Assembly (NCBI RefSeq): GCF_003014735.1
Contig: NZ_PYAX01000003.1
Span: forward strand, 372,001-436,000
Reading direction: 5' to 3'
Length of the DNA: 64,000 bases
From: Saccharothrix carnea
Lineage (GTDB): Bacteria; Actinomycetota; Actinomycetes; Mycobacteriales; Pseudonocardiaceae
Shown here: in pieces, positions 8,420 to 16,318 of the stretch
Layout: the number at the start of each line of letters is the position of its first letter
Position numbering within the stretch: position 1 is the stretch's first letter
Position numbers and translations under genes: made by a program
The notes under the pieces: generated by a model
What the model was told of the DNA's origin: nothing
Seen by the model: only the letters and a program-made list of their open reading frames with translations
Databases searched by the model: none

Positions 8420-9039
8420 GAGACCGCGGCGACGAGCTTGCCGAACCACGCCGGGTCGCCCGTCCGGTACAGCCCGTACCACGCCTCCAGCACGGCCGGC
8501 TCGTACAGGTCCAGCTCCACGAAGATTTCCCGCGCGAACTCCAGTGCCGACGCCGCACCGGCCGTGATGAGGCCATCCGCCCGAACCGCGCGTTCACCGC
8601 TGAAGAGTTCCGCACCCGTGTACCCGGGCACCGCCGCCAGCTGCTCCACCGCATTGCCACCGTGCTCACGCGAGTTCAACAAGCCCTCGGCGGCCAGGCC
8701 GATCGTCGCACCGCAGATCGCCGCCACCGGCACACCCGCCTCCAACCACCGCCGCGCCGCCGTCGCGAACACCGCGTTGTCGCCGCTCTCCCACGTGTCC
8801 GCGCCGGGCAGGATCAGCATCGCGCTGTCCGCCGGGTCGACGTCGGCCAACACCAGGTCCGGCGTGATCCGCAGGCCGCCGATGGACGTCACCGGGTCGA
8901 GCGTCGCGCCGACGGTGCGCACCTGGTAGAGACCGGGCACCTTCTGGAACTGCGGCGTGTTGATCTGCGCCGTCGCGTACCCGAACTCCCAGTCGGCCAG
9001 CGTGTCGTAGAGAGCGAGGTGGACCGTCTTCGTCATCAT
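8416..9039 (-). CDS. DJ-1/PfpI-family protein (type 1 glutamine amidotransferase-like)
   Basis: The 207-residue protein has the DJ-1/PfpI fold. The nucleophile-elbow cysteine is in AAICGAT (about residue 112), preceded by LILPGADTW. The N-terminus HLALYDTLADWEFGYA matches YdeA-type members that sit beside stress-type regulators. Possible activities include glyoxalase III, protease or chaperone, and none can be picked from sequence. It is first in an operon with the MarR gene. The first of two operator palindromes starts at its start codon. Confidence 0.82.
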   Translation of the reverse strand: MMTKTVHLALYDTLADWEFGYATAQINTPQFQKVPGLYQVRTVGATLDPVTSIGGLRITPDLVLADVDPADSAMLILPGADTWESGDNAVFATAARRWLEAGVPVAAICGATIGLAAEGLLNSREHGGNAVEQLAAVPGYTGAELFSGERAVRADGLITAGAASALEFAREIFVELDLYEPAVLEAWYGLYRTGDPAWFGKLVAAVS

Positions 9040-9073
9040 GACAGTATCCTGTCATTTTGACAGCACACTGTCA
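9039..9073. promoter_or_regulatory. Two tandem palindromic operators, probably for the adjacent MarR
   Basis: TGACAGTATCCTGTCA (9039-9054) and TGACAGCACACTGTCA (9058-9073) are two perfect TGACAG-N4-CTGTCA inverted repeats with centres 19 bp apart. They fill the divergent promoter region between the PfpI-MarR operon and the enoyl-CoA hydratase gene, so one regulator could repress both directions. Confidence 0.8.
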
Positions 9074-9101
9074 ATGTGTACGGGATCGTAGAGTGCCGTC
9101 C

Positions 9102-9878
9102 ATGGCAGACGAGCTGGTCCACTACGAGGTGCGGCGTGGCATCGCGACGATCACGCTGGACTCCCCCCACAACCGCAACGCCCTGTCCGCACAGCTGCGC
9201 GCCGAGCTGACCGGTCACCTCAAGGCCGCGACGGCCGACGACGCCGTGCGCGTGATCGTGCTGAGCCACACCGGACCGGTGTTCTGCTCGGGCATGGACC
9301 TCAAGGAGGCGGGCGGCGCGAGTGCCGACAAGCAGGGGGTCAACGAGTTCCCGGCGATCCTCCAGCAGCTGTGGACCAGCCCGAAGCCCGTGGTCGCCCG
9401 GCTGGCGGGCCCCGCACGCGCGGGCGGCGTCGGCATCGTGGCCGCGTGCGACATCGCCGTCGCGGTGGACACGGCCACGTTCGCGTTCAGCGAGGTCCGC
9501 ATCGGCGTCGTGCCGGCCGTCATCTCGGTGACCGTGCTACCCCGCCTGCTCCCGCGCGCCGCGCACGAGCTGTTCCTGACCGGCGAGACGTTCACCGCGC
9601 CCAAGGCCGTCGCCATCGGCCTGATCAACTCCGCCGTGCCCGCCGACGACCTCGACGCCGAGGTCACCCGCTACACCGACATGCTCGCGCTGGGCGCTCC
9701 GAACGCCCTGGCCGCCACCAAGCGGATGCTCCAGGAGCCGAGGTCGAACGACCTGGACGCGGTGTTCGCCGACATGCTGGCCCTCTCCGCACGCCACTTC
9801 GGCGGCCCCGAAGGCCAGGAGGGCATCGCCGCGTTCGTCGGCAAGCGCAAGCCGTCGTGGGTGCCTGCAGAGGACTAG
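9102..9878 (+). CDS. Enoyl-CoA hydratase/isomerase family protein
   Basis: The 258-residue crotonase-fold protein has the oxyanion-hole segment GPVFCSGMDLKEAG and the second one, GPARAGGVGIVAACDIAVA. In the usual acid/base positions, EVRIGVVPAVIS carries one glutamate. Substrate cannot be assigned. I chose ATG 9102 because the frame that opens at 9057 would run through the operator. GTG 9093 is an alternative. It is divergent from the PfpI-MarR operon and may share its regulation. A hairpin follows the stop. Confidence 0.85.
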   Translation: MADELVHYEVRRGIATITLDSPHNRNALSAQLRAELTGHLKAATADDAVRVIVLSHTGPVFCSGMDLKEAGGASADKQGVNEFPAILQQLWTSPKPVVARLAGPARAGGVGIVAACDIAVAVDTATFAFSEVRIGVVPAVISVTVLPRLLPRAAHELFLTGETFTAPKAVAIGLINSAVPADDLDAEVTRYTDMLALGAPNALAATKRMLQEPRSNDLDAVFADMLALSARHFGGPEGQEGIAAFVGKRKPSWVPAED

Positions 9879-9888
9879 AAAACGGCGC

Positions 9889-9915
9889 GGCGGGGACGAC
9901 CGAGTCGTTCCCGCC
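9889..9915. terminator. Bidirectional hairpin terminator
   Basis: A 12-bp stem (9889-9900 with 9904-9915, one G-T pair, loop CGA) lies between the convergent enoyl-CoA hydratase and DUF397 genes. An AAAA run at 9879-9882 gives a short U-tract for leftward transcripts. Confidence 0.7.
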
Positions 9916-9921
9916 CTGCCA

Positions 9922-10140
9922 TCACCGCTGGTCGAAACCCCCGGACACCGCTTCCCCCATGAACGCCCGGAAGGCCCGCGCCGGGAAGACCAGCGCCGGC
10001 CCGGTAGGCGCCTTGCTGTCCCGCACCGCCATCCCCGTGTCCAGGCAAGCCATCTCGACGCACTGAGCACCACCGGCATTCGAACGGCTACTCCTGCGCC
10101 ACCGAGCATCCGTCAGGGCGGAGGCCGTGCTCCACATCAT
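9922..10140 (-). CDS. DUF397 domain protein
   Basis: The 72-residue protein matches the actinobacterial DUF397 family throughout. The W-x-RSSRSN-x-G motif appears as WRRSSRSNAGG, then CVEMA, then VRDSKAP, and the end is the aromatic FPARAFRAF segment. Its start follows directly on the stop of the HTH gene (10141), so the pair is one translational unit. In Streptomyces such pairs (the whiJ and abaA types) act in development. The DUF397 protein is thought to modulate the partner HTH protein, and this role is inferred here from the family. Confidence 0.9.
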   Translation of the reverse strand: MMWSTASALTDARWRRSSRSNAGGAQCVEMACLDTGMAVRDSKAPTGPALVFPARAFRAFMGEAVSGGFDQR

Positions 10141-10986
10141 CTACTCCCCGGTGTCGATGAGATCGGCGATCCTTCGGTCAAGTATCGCCTTCGACTCTTC
10201 ACCAGAAGCTGCGAGACTCCAAGCTTGTTCGAACGCGAACACGTACGGCGCAGACGCCTTGATGTAGTCGGAGCGGGTCAACGTCTCAACGTAGGCCAGC
10301 GTCTTCGAGTCGACCTCCAGCAGCGTGTACGGACAGACGAGCGCCGGGACGATCCCGCTCGTCGTGGACCTCGCCAGTACGCGGAAGTCGATGTTCGGCA
10401 TCTCCGCTACTTCACGAAGGTGTTCGAGCTGTCGGCGAAGCACGTCCGGCCCACCGTTCGCACGGTCGAAGGCGTCTTCGCCGAGAACGATCCGGACTTC
10501 CGGGCCGTCTGCCCGGATGACTCGCGCACCGCGCTCGGCCCGCTCCTGCGCGTAGCCCGGTAGGTCGGCCGCGACGATGACCGGCGAGAGCGACAGCGCC
10601 GTGTACGCGAACTCGGCAGTCTGCAGCAAGCCAGGGATCTCGTTGTACACCATGGCGATCTTGGTGGCGCGCCGTTCCAGCGACACGTATTGACGCGAAG
10701 AGCTGAGGGTCTTCGCAGGCTTGGCGCGGCGGCGGGCGATCGTGGCGAGCGAGCGCATTTCCTCGGCCTGGGCGGAGGTGACTTGGTATCGCGCGATCAT
10801 CCAGTCGACGTCTTGCGGTCGAGGAGCGATGGAGCCGGTCTCGATCTTCGACAGCTTGCCGAGGTAGCCGCCCACGGCTCTGTCCGCTTCACCGAACTCG
10901 ACCCGCGCGGCTTCCCTGAGCTGCCGCGCCAACTCGCCGAACTGGAGCCGTGCGATCACAGGGTCGAAGTCGTCGTCACCAACCAT
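10141..10986 (-). CDS. Helix-turn-helix regulator with DUF5753 domain
   Basis: The 281-residue protein has an N-terminal XRE-type HTH (residues about 10-70, with GYLGKLSKIETGSIAPRPQDV) and a C-terminal DUF5753 region with YNEIPGLLQTAEFA and EDAFDR. I chose ATG 10986. The frame is open to 11070, but upstream codons overlap a divergent small gene. The protein is paired with the DUF397 gene immediately downstream. In this family the DUF5753 half is thought to sense a ligand or the partner protein. The start overlaps the divergent 57-residue gene by two bases. Confidence 0.9.
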   Translation of the reverse strand: MVGDDDFDPVIARLQFGELARQLREAARVEFGEADRAVGGYLGKLSKIETGSIAPRPQDVDWMIARYQVTSAQAEEMRSLATIARRRAKPAKTLSSSRQYVSLERRATKIAMVYNEIPGLLQTAEFAYTALSLSPVIVAADLPGYAQERAERGARVIRADGPEVRIVLGEDAFDRANGGPDVLRRQLEHLREVAEMPNIDFRVLARSTTSGIVPALVCPYTLLEVDSKTLAYVETLTRSDYIKASAPYVFAFEQAWSLAASGEESKAILDRRIADLIDTGE

Positions 10987-11158
10987 GCGCCGGAGTGTGC
11001 CCGGGTCGCACATCAACGGTGACGGCGAGTTCGAGCTGAACTTCGACGGTGTGGTGGACCTGGCCCTCACTCCGGACGCCGCCGAGAAGGTCCACGCGAT
11101 GCTCGGGGAGGCGCTGCCGAAGCTGCGCGAGCTCGCCGAGGCGGATCAGTCGGTGTAG
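10985..11158 (+). CDS. Small acidic hypothetical protein, 57 residues
   Basis: A short rightward reading frame encodes an acidic protein with a beta-rich start (GDGEFELNFDGVVDLAL) and a helix (TPDAAEKVHAML). Third positions are almost all G or C. The ATG overlaps the divergent HTH start by two bases, so the true start may be the GTG at 10997. Its 3' end overlaps the convergent barstar gene by 13 bases. I do not recognise a family. Position suggests it belongs with the HTH/DUF397 pair. Confidence 0.5.
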   Translation: MRRSVPGSHINGDGEFELNFDGVVDLALTPDAAEKVHAMLGEALPKLRELAEADQSV

Positions 11159-11415
11159 ACGACGGTCAGGACGCGGTCGCCCAGGTCGGCGGATCGGGCG
11201 GCCGCGTCGGACAGGACGGCTTCCACGTCGGCGTTGCCACCCTCCCACTCCAGCACGTGCTCGCCCTCGGGCAGCCAGGACAGGTCGGTCAGGCAGTCGT
11301 ACAGCGCGTCCAGGTTGTGGCCGAACCAGTCGGGGAAGCTCAGCGCCTCGGCGATGGCCCCGATGGCGTCCTTCTTCGAGCGCGCTCCGCGCCGCACCAC
11401 GTGTCGGTAGGTCAT
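11146..11415 (-). CDS. Barstar-family ribonuclease inhibitor
   Basis: The 89-residue protein resembles barstar. It has a helical segment KKDAIGAIAEALSFPDW and the signature FGHNLDALYDCLTDLSW that contacts the barnase active site in the classical complex, and it ends in a beta strand. It starts with ATG overlapping the stop of the RNase gene by ATGA. Barstar-type proteins plug the active site of microbial guanyl RNases, so this is the likely cytoplasmic immunity protein for its neighbour. Barstar homologues can also work on other targets. Confidence 0.9.
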   Translation of the reverse strand: MTYRHVVRRGARSKKDAIGAIAEALSFPDWFGHNLDALYDCLTDLSWLPEGEHVLEWEGGNADVEAVLSDAAARSADLGDRVLTVVYTD

Positions 11416-11846
11416 TTGCTCACGTCCACGACGACGAACGACTCGTAGTGGTCGGCCGTGTAGTACACCTCGTCGGACGACCCGGTGACCAGGCGGCGCG
11501 CGCCGCGGTCGTCGCTGCCTGGCGTGGGCACGGTGTACTCCCGGTAATAGTCGGACGGCTTGGCGGGCAGCAGCCGCTCGCGGTTCTGGAACGTCACGCC
11601 GTCGTTGCGCGGGTACGGGAACGGCCCGTCCCGCTCGATCAGCTCCCACGTTTCCTTGACCTGCTCGGGCAGGCTCGACAGCGACTTCACCGGCAACCCG
11701 GAGTCCGCGCCCGGCACGCCCGAAGCCGATGCCGCAGGCGGCGCGGGGTCCGACGACGTGCCGGTCAGGTCCTTGGCGAAGTAGCCGACCACGACCAGTG
11801 CGATCAGGCCGAGCAGTGCGACGGAGAGCCGCCGGGCGGGAGTCAC
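11412..11846 (-). CDS. Exported guanyl-specific ribonuclease, RNase Sa/barnase family
   Basis: The 144-residue protein has a membrane or signal segment (residues 6-22), an Ala/Pro/Ser linker, then an RNase Sa-like domain. The domain has GPFPYPRNDG, TFQNRE, YYREYTVPTPG, RGARRLVTG and ADHYESF in the right order. By comparison with RNase Sa the catalytic residues are E103, R118 and H133, all present, so an active RNA-cutting enzyme is expected. There is no cleavage motif I trust, so it may stay membrane-anchored or be released. It starts with GTG. The barstar gene overlaps its stop. Confidence 0.9.
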   Translation of the reverse strand: MTPARRLSVALLGLIALVVVGYFAKDLTGTSSDPAPPAASASGVPGADSGLPVKSLSSLPEQVKETWELIERDGPFPYPRNDGVTFQNRERLLPAKPSDYYREYTVPTPGSDDRGARRLVTGSSDEVYYTADHYESFVVVDVSK

Positions 11847-11857
11847 GGTCCCAGAGC

Positions 11858-12094
11858 CTACGAAGGCTCGTCCGCCCCCACCTTCCGGGGCTGCGCGTCG
11901 TCACCGGGCGGTGGGATCTTGGGCACCGGGTTGAACCTGGTCGAGGCGTTGTCCACGACCCGGTCGATCAGCCGCGCCAACCCGAGCGACAACGGCAGCA
12001 GCACGCACATGAGCAGCGCGAACTGGAACGGGAACGGCAGCTGCGCCAGCCACAGCTCAACCGAGTCCCACCACTGCTCGAACGCGTCGACCAC
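11858..12094 (-). CDS. Small single-pass membrane protein
   Basis: About 78 residues from a GTG start. There is an amphipathic aromatic start (EQWWDSVELWLAQLPFPF), one hydrophobic segment (about residues 22-40) and a charged proline-rich tail. I recognise no family. It lies 11 bases upstream of the RNase gene on the same strand, so it may share that transcript, and it could be a membrane partner of the exported RNase. An alternative start further upstream reaches 12133. Confidence 0.55.
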   Translation of the reverse strand: MVDAFEQWWDSVELWLAQLPFPFQFALLMCVLLPLSLGLARLIDRVVDNASTRFNPVPKIPPPGDDAQPRKVGADEPS

Positions 12095-12162
12095 GTCACC
12101 GAGCCTAGCGCCGTGACGCGCTTCACCGCACACGGATCACTACCAGTCGGTAAGTTGCCCGC

Positions 12163-13131
12163 ATGTTCGCCGTCTACGCAGCCGAGCCGAGCCCGCAAGA
12201 CCCGATCGCCGCCCTGCGCGTGGGCGAACGACCGGAGCCCGAAGCCCCGGAGGGCTGGGTGAAGGTCGCCGTGAAAGCGGCGAGCCTGAACATGCACGAC
12301 CTGTGGACGCTGCGCGGCGTCGGCATCAAGCCCGAGCAGTTCCCGATGATCCTCGGCTGCGACGGCGCGGGCGTGCTGGAGGACGGCACGGAGGTCGTGC
12401 TGCACTCGGTGATCGGCGACCCGGACTGGTCCGGTGACGAGACCCTGGACCCGCGCCGCACCCTGCTCACCGAGAAGCACCAGGGCACGTTCGCGGACTT
12501 CGTCGTCGTCCCGAAGCGCAACGCGCTGCCGAAGCCCGCGGGGCTGAGCTTCGCCGAGGCGGCGTGCATGGGCACGGCGTGGCTGACCGCGTACCGGATG
12601 CTGTTCGTGAACTCGGGTCTGCGGCCGGGTCAGACGATGCTGGTGCAGGGCGCGTCCGGCGGTGTGTCGACGGCGTTGGTGCAGCTGGGCCGTGCGGCGG
12701 GGTTCCGGGTGTGGGTGACCGGCCGCACGGAGGAGAAGCGGGCGTTGGCCGAGAGCCTGGGCGCGCACCAGGCGTTCGAGTCGGGCGCACGGCTGCCGGA
12801 ACGGGTGGACGCGGTGTTCGAGACCGTCGGCAAGGCCACCTGGTCGCACTCGATGAAGGCGCTCAAGCCGGGCGGGACCCTGGTGATCTCCGGGGCGACC
12901 AGCGGTGACGCGTCGGCGGCCGAGCTGCCCCGGCTGTTCTTCCTCCAGCTGCGGGTGGTCGGCTCGACCATGGGCACGCGCGAGGAGCTGGCCGACCTGC
13001 TCTCGTTCTGCGACCTGACCGGCCTGCGCCCGCAGATCGGCGCGGAACTGCCGTTCGAGCGGGCCGAGGAGGGCTTGCGCGCGATGCTCGACGGCGAGAC
13101 CGCGGGCAAGATCGTCTTCACGCGAGGCTGA
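12163..13131 (+). CDS. Zinc-binding-type alcohol dehydrogenase/quinone oxidoreductase family protein
   Basis: The 322-residue MDR-superfamily oxidoreductase has a GroES-like N-terminal half (LNMHDLWTLRGVG, LGCDGAGVLEDG) and a Rossmann half with the NAD(P)-binding GASGGVSTALVQLG. The zinc ligands of classical alcohol dehydrogenases are not seen, so it is likely a zinc-free, NADPH-dependent quinone or enone reductase. It starts with ATG, about 70 bases from the divergent small membrane protein gene. Substrate unknown. Confidence 0.85.
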   Translation: MFAVYAAEPSPQDPIAALRVGERPEPEAPEGWVKVAVKAASLNMHDLWTLRGVGIKPEQFPMILGCDGAGVLEDGTEVVLHSVIGDPDWSGDETLDPRRTLLTEKHQGTFADFVVVPKRNALPKPAGLSFAEAACMGTAWLTAYRMLFVNSGLRPGQTMLVQGASGGVSTALVQLGRAAGFRVWVTGRTEEKRALAESLGAHQAFESGARLPERVDAVFETVGKATWSHSMKALKPGGTLVISGATSGDASAAELPRLFFLQLRVVGSTMGTREELADLLSFCDLTGLRPQIGAELPFERAEEGLRAMLDGETAGKIVFTRG

Positions 13132-13253
13132 ACTTCGTCAATCCGTACGTCCGCACAAAAACCACTCCCTCGAATGGTGCAGTCGAACAAACCCGGTGCC
13201 ACTCGACCGGCGTACGGTTCGCCGCACACCAATCCACCGAGGGAGCTGGACGA

Positions 13254-14687
13254 ATGACGGTGCAGGACGGATTCGGCCGGGGCAGCGGCGTGTTCCGCCG
13301 CAAGCCGATCGAGCAGATCAGTGACGAGAAGACGGCGCTGACCCGGACCCTGGGGCTGTGGCAGCTCACCGCGATCGGCATCGGCGGCATCATCGGCGCG
13401 GGCATCTTCTCGCTGGCCGGCGCCGTGGCCAACAAGACCGCGGGCCCGGCCGTGCTGATCTCGTTCCTCGTGGCGGGCATCGCCAGCGCCGCCGCCGCGT
13501 TCTCCTACGCGGAGTTCGCGGGCCTGATCCCCAAGGCGGGCTCGGCCTACACCTACGGCTACGCCGTGCTCGGCGAGATCGTCGGCTGGTTCATCGGCTG
13601 GGACCTGCTGCTGGAGTACACCGCGATCGTGGCCGTGGTGGCGATCGGCATCAGCGGCTACTTCAACGAGCTGCTGGACCTGCTGGGCATCGACCTGCCG
13701 GTGTGGATGCTCGGCGCGCCCGGCACGGAAGGCGCGGACGTCGCGGCGGGCAGCTACAAGGTCAACCTGTTCGCCGTGCTGCTGTGCCTGCTGATCGCGT
13801 TCGTGCTCAACACGGGCATGAAGAACGCGGCCCGCTTCGAGACGACCCTGGTGTACCTGAAGGTCGCCGTGGTGCTGCTGGTGATCGTGGTCGGCGCGTT
13901 CCACATCAACACCGGCAACTACGACCCGTTCTTCCCGTTCGGCCTCTCCGGCGCGCTCACCGGTGCGGCCACGGTGTTCTTCGCGGTGTTCGGCTACGAC
14001 GCGATGAGCACGGCAGCCGAGGAGTCCAAGGACTCCCAGAAGCACATGCCGAAGGCGATCATCTACTCGCTGGCCATCTCGATGGTGCTGTACGTGCTCG
14101 CGTGCCTGGTGCTCACGGGCATGGTCAACTACAAGGACGTGGACTCGGAAAGCGCGTTCGCCTCCGCGTTCTCCGACATCGGCCTGCCGGCGCTGGGCAT
14201 CATCATCTCGGTCGGCGCGGTGCTGGGCATCACGACGGTGCTGTTCACGTTCCTCATGGGCGCGGCGCGGGTCGGCTACTCGATGTCGCGTGACGGCCTG
14301 CTGCCCAAGTGGTTCGCCAAGACGCACCCGGTCAAGCACGTCCCGACGCGCACCACGTGGGTGCTCGGCATCGCGTCCGCCGTCATCGCGGGCTTCCTGC
14401 CCATCGCCGAGGCGGCCGAGCTGACCAACATCGGCATCCTGCTGGCGTTCGTGGTGGTCTGCATCGCCGTGATCGTGCTGCGGTACAAGCAGCCGAACCT
14501 GCCGCGCACGTTCAAGACGCCGGGCATGCCGGTCGTGCCGATCATCGGCGTGGTGTTCTCGCTGTGGCTGATCACGTTCCTGGCGCCGGAGACCTGGCTG
14601 CGCTTCGGCGTCTGGTTCCTCATCGGGCTGGTCGTGTACTTCGCCTACAGCAAGCGGAAGTCGCTGCTCAACTCACGCCAGGACTGA
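13254..14687 (+). CDS. Amino acid permease, APC superfamily
   Basis: The 477-residue transporter has about twelve membrane segments. The first helix carries the APC signature GIGGIIGAGIFSLAG (about residues 42-56) used for substrate backbone binding. Domain order and C-terminal helices resemble cationic amino acid transporters of the YfnA type, but the substrate is uncertain. A good GAGGGAG ribosome binding site precedes the ATG. Its last 15 bases overlap the convergent DUF885 gene. Confidence 0.9.
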   Translation: MTVQDGFGRGSGVFRRKPIEQISDEKTALTRTLGLWQLTAIGIGGIIGAGIFSLAGAVANKTAGPAVLISFLVAGIASAAAAFSYAEFAGLIPKAGSAYTYGYAVLGEIVGWFIGWDLLLEYTAIVAVVAIGISGYFNELLDLLGIDLPVWMLGAPGTEGADVAAGSYKVNLFAVLLCLLIAFVLNTGMKNAARFETTLVYLKVAVVLLVIVVGAFHINTGNYDPFFPFGLSGALTGAATVFFAVFGYDAMSTAAEESKDSQKHMPKAIIYSLAISMVLYVLACLVLTGMVNYKDVDSESAFASAFSDIGLPALGIIISVGAVLGITTVLFTFLMGAARVGYSMSRDGLLPKWFAKTHPVKHVPTRTTWVLGIASAVIAGFLPIAEAAELTNIGILLAFVVVCIAVIVLRYKQPNLPRTFKTPGMPVVPIIGVVFSLWLITFLAPETWLRFGVWFLIGLVVYFAYSKRKSLLNSRQD

Positions 14688-16301
14688 GTCGCACCACTCG
14701 TCGACCACGTCGGCGAGCACGGCCATCGGCAGCGGCCCGCCGCGCAGCACGAGGTCGTGGAACGCCTTGATGTCGAAGCGGTCGCCCAGCCTCCGCTCCG
14801 CCTCACCGCGCAGGCGCTGGATCTCCAGCCGCCCCACCATGTAGGACAGCGCCTGCGCGGGGTTCTCGATGTACCGGTCGACCTCGGAGAAGATGTCCAC
14901 GTCCGGCATGACGGCGTTGGCGCGCAGGTAGTCCACGGCCTGTTGGCGCGTCCAGCGCAACGCGTGCAGGCCGGTGTCGACCACCAGGCGGGCGGCGCGC
15001 AGCGAGTCGCCCGCCAGCATCCCCAGCCGGGCCACGTCGTCGCTGTAGAGACCCATCTCGTCGGCCAGCCGCTCGGCGTAGAGCGCCCAGCCCTCCAGGT
15101 ACGCCTCGACGGAGGCGAACCGGCGCAGCAACGGCAGGTCCGGGATCTGCTGGGCGAGCGCGAGCTGCAAGTGGTGGCCCGGCACGCCCTCGTGGAACGC
15201 GGTGGACTCGGCGCTGAACCGCGCGCGCTGCTCGGCCCGGTAGGTGTTGACGAAGTAGGTGCCCGGCCGGGAGCCGTCCATCGCCGGGTCCACGTAGTAG
15301 GCCAGCGGCGCGTTCGGCGCGTCCGCCGCCGGCACCGCCTCGACCACGCACCTGGCTCGTGGCACCGAGCCGAACCAGTCGCCCGCGACCTCCTCGGCAC
15401 GGCCGATGGTCGTCGCCGCCAACGTCACCATGTCCTCGGCGTCTCGCCAGAGCAGCTCCGGGTCGGCGAGCAGGCGGGCACGCACGCCGGCGGCCGGGGT
15501 CGGGCCGAACACCCGGCTGCCGATCTCCTCGTACTCCCGGTCCAGCCCCTCGATCAGGTTCAGCCCGATCCGGTGCAGCTCCTCGGGCGTGTGGCCGGTC
15601 GTGGTGTACATGCGGACCAGGTCCGCGTAGATCAGGTCGCCGTCGGGCAGCCAGCACAGGCCGGGCCGGTCCTCGCCGCGGCCCCGGTCGACCACCTCGA
15701 CGCGCAGGAAGTCGCGGTAGCGGGCGATCGCGGGACGCACGGTCTCGTGCAGCAGCCGAGTGCACACCGCGGCGAACGGCGTGCCGTGCAACGGGCTGCC
15801 GAGCGGGTCGGTCTCCTCGGCGAGGTGGCGGTCGATGCGGCGGATGGCGGCTTCCACCAGGTGCCTGAGCGGACGGCGGACGGAGTCGCGCTGTCTTCGG
15901 GTGAGCGCGTCCAGGTACGCGGGCAGCGCCGACAGCCGGGTCAGGTACGCCTTGCGTGCCACGTCGTCGGACGGGCGGATCAGCGGCAGCGCCACTAGCA
16001 GCAACGCCAGCGGCGCGTTGAGGCCTTCGGCGTGGGTGTGCTCGACCAGGTGCGAGTCCAGGCGGTACACCAGGCCCCACGCCTGCTGGGCGACCACCGC
16101 ACGCGTCACCGGGTCGTCGTCCCCGCCACGCGCACGCCGTGCGATGTCCTCGGCACGGGCGCGCAGATCGCGTCCGGCTTCGACGCCCGGGTCCGGCAAC
16201 AGGTTGTCCCAGCCCGGGATGCCGAGCAGCGTCGCCATGACGGGATCGGCGTCCAGGACCAGGGTCAGCATCTCGTCGGCGAGCTCGCGCGCGGTGGTCA
16301 C
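14673..16301 (-). CDS. DUF885 family protein (putative metallopeptidase)
   Basis: The 542-residue protein belongs to DUF885. A metal-binding-like HExxH-type helix is visible as FHEGVPGHHLQ at about residues 370-380, with downstream glutamate in YLEGWALYAE. Family members are suspected zinc carboxypeptidases and are usually soluble or exported, and no signal peptide is seen here. The GTG at 16301 begins the conserved region. The longer frame to 16439 is low-complexity and runs into the next gene. It is 17 bases downstream of the nitronate monooxygenase gene, so the two probably form an operon. Confidence 0.87.
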   Translation of the reverse strand: MTTARELADEMLTLVLDADPVMATLLGIPGWDNLLPDPGVEAGRDLRARAEDIARRARGGDDDPVTRAVVAQQAWGLVYRLDSHLVEHTHAEGLNAPLALLLVALPLIRPSDDVARKAYLTRLSALPAYLDALTRRQRDSVRRPLRHLVEAAIRRIDRHLAEETDPLGSPLHGTPFAAVCTRLLHETVRPAIARYRDFLRVEVVDRGRGEDRPGLCWLPDGDLIYADLVRMYTTTGHTPEELHRIGLNLIEGLDREYEEIGSRVFGPTPAAGVRARLLADPELLWRDAEDMVTLAATTIGRAEEVAGDWFGSVPRARCVVEAVPAADAPNAPLAYYVDPAMDGSRPGTYFVNTYRAEQRARFSAESTAFHEGVPGHHLQLALAQQIPDLPLLRRFASVEAYLEGWALYAERLADEMGLYSDDVARLGMLAGDSLRAARLVVDTGLHALRWTRQQAVDYLRANAVMPDVDIFSEVDRYIENPAQALSYMVGRLEIQRLRGEAERRLGDRFDIKAFHDLVLRGGPLPMAVLADVVDEWCDSVLA

Positions 16302-16318
16302 GCCGCCATTCTGTGGTG

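Noticed and set aside
10225-10563. A + strand frame inside the HTH/DUF5753 gene
   Set aside because: It is antisense to a well-matched family protein and shows no family features.
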